Part shown: piece by piece, positions 42,266 to 45,911 of the stretch | How positions within the stretch are numbered: position 1 is the first letter of the stretch | Layout: each line of letters opens with the position of its first letter | NCBI RefSeq assembly: GCF_020907985.1 | Contig: NZ_JAJJPA010000048.1 | Coordinates: forward strand, 1 to 45,911 | Length of the DNA stretch: 45,911 nucleotides | From: Kitasatospora humi | GTDB lineage: Bacteria; Actinomycetota; Actinomycetes; Streptomycetales; Streptomycetaceae | Reading direction: 5' to 3' | The notes under the pieces: generated by a model | Databases searched by the model: none | The model's input: only the letters and a program-made list of their open reading frames with translations | What the model was told of the DNA's origin: nothing | Translations under genes and position numbers: made by a program

Positions 42266-44086
42266 GTGATCAACCAGCCGCCGGGCCGCGCCGTGCCGCC
42301 CGACCTCGACCGCGACGGAACCGACCCCGCCGAATGGCTGCCGGCGGTCCGACTGCGGGCGCGCACCCGCGGCCGGAACCGGGAACGCCAGCCGCCCGAG
42401 CGGCGGGCCGCCCCCGCGACGCCACCGACCGGCCCGGACCGCCGGCACCGCCCGGCCCGGGCCCGGCTGCGGGTCCGCCAACTGCGACCGCCCCGGATCC
42501 GCCCCCCGGACGGACGCACCCGAACGGAGGATGCGGCCGCACCGTCCACCCGACCCGTGCGCCCCCGCGCCGCCGAACCGCTGGTGCTGTTCGCCGCGTT
42601 CGTCTGCGCGGCCTGCGGGCTGGTGTACGAGCTGGAGCTGGTCGCCCTCGGCGGTTACCTGCTCGGCGACTCGGTCACCCAGACCTCCGTGGTGCTCTCC
42701 GTGATGGTCTTCGCCATGGGCGTCGGCTCGCTGCTGGCCAAGCGGCTCGCCCGCCGGCCGGCCACCTCCTTCGCCCTGGTCGAGTGCTCACTGGCGCTGG
42801 TCGGCGGCCTCTCGGTGCTCGTGGTCTACGGGAGTTGGGCCTGGCTGGGCGATTACCAGGTCGCCCTGACCACGCTGACCTGCGTGATCGGACTGCTGAT
42901 CGGCGCCGAGATCCCGCTGCTGATGACCCTGGTGCAGCGGATCCGCCGTAAGGAGGCCGGCCGGGCCGCCGCCGACCTGTTCGCCGCTGACTACGTGGGC
43001 GCCCTGATCGGCGGCCTGGCCTTCCCGTTCCTGCTGCTGCCGCACCTCGGCCAGGCCGGCGGCGCGCTGCTCACCGGGGCGGTCAACGCGGTGGCCGGCG
43101 GCGCGGTGGTCCTCTGGTTGTTCCGGGACGAGCCGGGGCCGCGGCTGCGTCCGCTGCTCTGGGCCGGCTGCGGCGCGGTGCTCACCGCCCTGGCGGTGGC
43201 CGCCGCCCACACCGGGGCGATCGAACGCGCCGCCCGGATCGCCCTGTACGGCACCGCGCCCCGGCAGGCGGTGCAGAGCCGGCAGGGCGAGATCGTGCTG
43301 ACCGGACCGACCCGGATACCGGCGCCCGGTGGCGACCCGGTCCGGCTCTACCTGGACGGCCGGCTGGCCGCCTGCGGCAGCGACGAGTACCGCTACCACG
43401 AGGCGCTGGTGCACCCGGCGCTGGCCGGCCCCGCCGACACCCGGGTGCTGCTGCTCGGCGGCGGGGACGGCCTGGCACTGCGCGAGGTGCTGCGGCACCG
43501 CGACGTCGCCTCGGTGCTGGTGGTCACCGCGGATCCGGCACTGACCGGGCTGGCCCGCACCGACCCGGTGCTGGCGGCGCTGGGCGGGCATTCGTTCGCC
43601 GATCCCCGGGTCCGGGTGGTCTACGCCGACCCGCTGGCCTGGCTGCGGCAGGACACCGGCACCGAGCGGTTCGACGCGGTGCTGGCCGACCTCCCCGCGC
43701 CGCAGCGGGCCGCCCGCGGCGAGTACCACACCACCGAGTTCTACGGGCTGGCCGCCGCCCGGCTGACCGCCACCGGTCGGCTGTCGGTGCCGGCGCCGGC
43801 CGGGGCCGGGGTCTGGACGGCGGAGGCGGGGCTGCGCGCGGCCGGGCTGTCCACCGTGCCGTTCCCGGTGCCGGGATCGGGGCCGGCCTGCGATCCGGCG
43901 GGCAGCGGCACCCGGGCGGCGGTGCTGCTCGCGGCCCGCGGCGGCCGGCCGGAGCTGGATCTGGCCGCCGACGCCCCGCCGCCGCGGGCGGTCACGCTGG
44001 CCGGCCTGCGGGCCGCCGCCGCCCAGCTGGCGAGCCGGCGGCCGCAGCCGCTCCCCCCGCCCAGCACCCTGCTGGAACCGCGCTGA
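42266..44086 (+). CDS. Membrane spermidine-synthase-like protein
   Basis: 606 residues. A ~105-residue Arg/Pro-rich cytosolic tail is followed by about seven transmembrane helices (from LVLFAAFVCAACGLVYELEL to LWAGCGAVLTALAVAA). A soluble domain then has LYLDGRLAACGSDEYRYHEAL, VLLLGGGDGLALREVLRH and FDAVLADLPAP. These match the spermidine synthase fold, including the D-E-x-x-YHE gate. The acidic residue that normally follows the second strand to bind the aminopropyl donor is not obvious: the strand reads VLVVTADPAL. Polyamine synthesis is therefore not certain. The start is a GTG with a TAGCGT box just upstream. The tail could be shorter if a later start is used. Confidence 0.78.
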   Translation: MINQPPGRAVPPDLDRDGTDPAEWLPAVRLRARTRGRNRERQPPERRAAPATPPTGPDRRHRPARARLRVRQLRPPRIRPPDGRTRTEDAAAPSTRPVRPRAAEPLVLFAAFVCAACGLVYELELVALGGYLLGDSVTQTSVVLSVMVFAMGVGSLLAKRLARRPATSFALVECSLALVGGLSVLVVYGSWAWLGDYQVALTTLTCVIGLLIGAEIPLLMTLVQRIRRKEAGRAAADLFAADYVGALIGGLAFPFLLLPHLGQAGGALLTGAVNAVAGGAVVLWLFRDEPGPRLRPLLWAGCGAVLTALAVAAAHTGAIERAARIALYGTAPRQAVQSRQGEIVLTGPTRIPAPGGDPVRLYLDGRLAACGSDEYRYHEALVHPALAGPADTRVLLLGGGDGLALREVLRHRDVASVLVVTADPALTGLARTDPVLAALGGHSFADPRVRVVYADPLAWLRQDTGTERFDAVLADLPAPQRAARGEYHTTEFYGLAAARLTATGRLSVPAPAGAGVWTAEAGLRAAGLSTVPFPVPGSGPACDPAGSGTRAAVLLAARGGRPELDLAADAPPPRAVTLAGLRAAAAQLASRRPQPLPPPSTLLEPR

Positions 44087-44154
44087 TTACGCCTCCCGCA
44101 CCACACCGCGGAAGCCGAGCGGTGCCGTGCCCTTCCGTGCGGCGAACGGGTCGG

Positions 44155-44160
44155 TAGGCT
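44155..44160 (+). promoter_or_regulatory. Candidate -10 box of the SRPBCC gene
   Basis: TAGGCT is 7 nt before the ATG, again without a Shine-Dalgarno site, consistent with a leaderless transcript. Confidence 0.3.
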
Positions 44161-44167
44161 CACAGTC

Positions 44168-45121
44168 ATGGAGCATGAGGTTGTCATTCCGCTGCCGGTC
44201 GAGCTCGTCCAGCCCACGCTGGACGATCCCGCGCTGCTCGCCCGCTGCCTGCCCGGTCTCAGCACCGACGCCTCCGACGCACCCTCCGGTCGCCGGTCGT
44301 CCGACGGCCCGCCGGAGATCAGCGGCCGGCTGAAGCTGCGGATCGGCAGCTCCACCATCACCTACCGGGGTCTCATCTCACTGATCCGCAGCGGCGCGGC
44401 GGGCGTGGTGACCGCCTTCGTGGAGGGGCAGGAGGCCCGCGGGGACGGCGAGGTGACGGCCACCGTGCGGATCGCGGCCAGCGCCGAGGGGTCAGAGCAG
44501 ACCCGGCTGCGCTTCACCGGCGACCTCACACCGGGCGGCCGACTCTCCGACTTCGACGACGAGACCCTCAGCGCGGCCGGGCGCCGCCTGCTGGATCGTT
44601 TCGCCGCCGCACTCGGCGAGGAGCTAACCTCCGAGTCGGTCGAGGACGACGAGGAGGCGGCGGGCGAGCCCCCGACGCTCTCCGTGGTGCCCGACCCGGA
44701 GCCGCTGCCGGACGACCTCTTCGCCGAGGACCTCTCCGACCTGATCGCCTTCTCGCCCTCGGACGACGACAGCGACCGGAACGACCAGGACGACCGGGCC
44801 GCCGAGCCGGTCGAGCTGCCCTACCCGCACGCCGTGCCCGACCCGGTCTCCGAGGACGTGCTCTCCGGGCCGGTCCGGCGCAGCATCGTCGGCCGCTCCG
44901 CCGAGGAGGTGGACCACGCCCCGCCGCGCGGCCGGTACGCTCCCGCGCTGCCGGCCCGCAGTGCCCGGGCCCGGGCCGCCAGCCGCTGGTACGGCGAGGA
45001 CCACGGCGCGGTGAGCGGCCCCAGCCTCGCCGAGCGGCTCGCCTCACCCTGGGTGATCGGCGGCGGAGTGGCACTGCTCGGCGGTGCCGTGATCGTGGCC
45101 CGCGCACTGCGCCGCCGCTGA
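44168..45121 (+). CDS. SRPBCC/CoxG-like protein with C-terminal membrane anchor
   Basis: 317 residues. The first ~155 form a CoxG-like SRPBCC domain: MEHEVVIPLPVELVQPTLDD, LLARCLPGLSTD, ISGRLKLRIGSSTITYRG, TRLRFTGDLTPGGRLSDF. A long acidic, disordered linker follows (160-275). A single transmembrane helix, WVIGGGVALLGGAVIVARAL, ends in RRR, so the domain faces the cytosol on a C-terminal anchor. CoxG relatives help build carbon-monoxide dehydrogenase, but no such genes are nearby; lipid or ligand binding is the safer guess. Confidence 0.78.
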   Translation: MEHEVVIPLPVELVQPTLDDPALLARCLPGLSTDASDAPSGRRSSDGPPEISGRLKLRIGSSTITYRGLISLIRSGAAGVVTAFVEGQEARGDGEVTATVRIAASAEGSEQTRLRFTGDLTPGGRLSDFDDETLSAAGRRLLDRFAAALGEELTSESVEDDEEAAGEPPTLSVVPDPEPLPDDLFAEDLSDLIAFSPSDDDSDRNDQDDRAAEPVELPYPHAVPDPVSEDVLSGPVRRSIVGRSAEEVDHAPPRGRYAPALPARSARARAASRWYGEDHGAVSGPSLAERLASPWVIGGGVALLGGAVIVARALRRR

Positions 45122-45151
45122 CCCCGACCGCAACGCGCACCCGCGCCCCGC

Positions 45152-45260
45152 GCCGCCGCTGACCACGGCGCGCGGGGCCGTGAAGCGCGCCGCCGCCGAC
45201 CCCGAACACGACCCGCGCCGCGCGCCGTCGCTGACCCCGGCGCGCGGGGCCGTGAAGCGC
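45152..45260. repeat. 37-bp direct repeat upstream of pyrE
   Basis: Two copies, 45152-45188 and 45224-45260, match at 35 of 37 positions and lie 72 bp apart. Both contain gcgcgcggggccgtgaagcg. They end 13 bp before the pyrE -10 box. Confidence 0.85.
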
Positions 45261-45273
45261 CGGCGGACCCGAA

Positions 45274-45279
45274 TAGACT
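45274..45279 (+). promoter_or_regulatory. Candidate -10 box of pyrE
   Basis: TAGACT lies 8 nt before the ATG and no Shine-Dalgarno site is present, fitting leaderless transcription. The second 37-bp repeat ends just upstream, near where the -35 would be. Confidence 0.45.
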
Positions 45280-45287
45280 GACTGCCC

Positions 45288-45836
45288 ATGAGCAACCCGA
45301 GCAACGACCGCGCCGCCCTGCTGGACCAGATCAAGACCAAGGCCGTGGTGCACGGCAAGGTGATCCTCTCCTCCGGCAAGGAGGCCGACTACTACGTCGA
45401 CCTGCGCCGGATCACCCTGGACGGCCAGGCCGCCCCGCTGGTCGGCCGGGTGCTGCTGGACGCCACCGCGGACGTGGAGTACGACGCGGTCGGCGGCCTG
45501 ACCCTGGGCGCGGACCCGGTGGCCACCGCGATGCTGCACGCCGCCGCCGCCCGCGGCCGCGAGCTGGACGCCTTCGTGGTCCGCAAGACCGGCAAGGCGC
45601 ACGGCCTGCAGCGCCGGATCGAGGGCCCGGACGTCAAGGGCCGCCGGGTGCTGGCGGTCGAGGACACCTCCACCACCGGCGGTTCGGTGCTGACGGCCGT
45701 CGAGGCGCTGCGCGAGGCGGGCGCCGAGGTGGTCGGCGTCGCGGTGATCGTGGAGCGCGGCGCCGCCCCGGCGATCGAGGAGGCCGGCCTGCCGTACTAC
45801 ACCGTCTTCACCGCCGCCGACCTCGACCTGGCCTGA
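45288..45836 (+). CDS. pyrE: Orotate phosphoribosyltransferase
   Basis: 182 residues. The PRPP-binding motif VLAVEDTSTTGGSVLTAVEAL (acidic pair then TTGGS) is at about residues 122-142, and AFVVRKTGKAHGLQRRIEG carries the catalytic Lys loop. SSGKEADYYVDLRRITLD near the N-terminus is the orotate site. The enzyme joins orotate to PRPP in UMP synthesis. Length and motifs are those of actinobacterial PyrE. The ATG gives MSNPSNDRAALLDQIK. Confidence 0.95.
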   Translation: MSNPSNDRAALLDQIKTKAVVHGKVILSSGKEADYYVDLRRITLDGQAAPLVGRVLLDATADVEYDAVGGLTLGADPVATAMLHAAAARGRELDAFVVRKTGKAHGLQRRIEGPDVKGRRVLAVEDTSTTGGSVLTAVEALREAGAEVVGVAVIVERGAAPAIEEAGLPYYTVFTAADLDLA

Positions 45837-45851
45837 CGCGCGGCCGCTCCG

Positions 45852-45877
45852 GCCGCCACTGCGGCGGCGGTGGCGGC
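45852..45877 (+). terminator. Hairpin after pyrE
   Basis: GCCGCCAC (45852-45859) pairs perfectly with GTGGCGGC (45870-45877) around a 10-nt loop, 15 bp after the pyrE stop. The remaining 34 bases to the window edge show nothing further. Confidence 0.55.
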
Positions 45878-45911
45878 AGCGCGGGCGGGTCCGGCCACCG
45901 GTCATGGCGTA

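Overview
The window is GC-rich chromosomal DNA of an actinomycete, almost certainly a streptomycete (Streptomyces or Kitasatospora). The codon use is strongly G/C-ending, GTG starts are common, and the dnaK-grpE-dnaJ-hspR operon and a separate clpB both carry HspR-type (HAIR) operators. I see no transposase, integrase, rRNA, tRNA or CRISPR array. Family names come from recognising motifs in the translations, not from database searches.

Layout. 1-6.8 kb is a housekeeping block: dcd; an AlaX-like tRNA-editing protein; a Yip1-type membrane protein; an NDP-sugar pyrophosphorylase; and a membrane-bound Fe-S oxidoreductase. A 33-35 bp minisatellite lies between the last two. 7.0-11.3 kb is the heat-shock operon with HAIR operators in front, a hairpin between grpE and dnaJ, and a terminator behind. 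11.4-18.2 kb is a regulatory cluster. It holds four paralogous regulators (N-terminal winged-helix-like region, PLD/TrmB-like middle, C-terminal LuxR-type HTH), a 99-residue secreted protein with three D-[YF]-x-W repeats, a nucleoside-deoxyribosyltransferase-like protein and a DsrE-like protein. 18.3-24.0 kb holds a TDT-family transporter divergent from a LysR regulator, then clpB and a YbjN-type protein.

24.0-41.4 kb looks like an accessory segment inserted between core genes. Its first part is a two-gene unit: a 140-residue helical protein, then a 1318-residue P-loop NTPase with about 16 TPR units. The last residues of the first protein and the first residues of the second share a 25-residue Gly/Gln/Asn/His motif (19/25 identical). 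This is the layout of amyloid-motif effector/NLR pairs. After a frameshifted pseudogene and an aminotransferase comes a seven-gene operon (FAD oxidoreductase, HprK-like kinase, small P-loop kinase, GT4, GT2, Nudix, APH-like kinase). It is preceded by a 37-codon polyproline mini-gene and a perfect 18-bp hairpin. A HATPase, a TPR-type HTH regulator and a TrmO-like methyltransferase end the segment.

41.4-45.9 kb returns to core genes: DUF2617, a membrane spermidine-synthase-like protein, an SRPBCC/CoxG-like protein and pyrE.

The three most interesting systems are the candidate amyloid-signalling STAND/TPR pair, the polyproline peptide operon, and the secreted D-[YF]-x-W peptide among four paralogous regulators.
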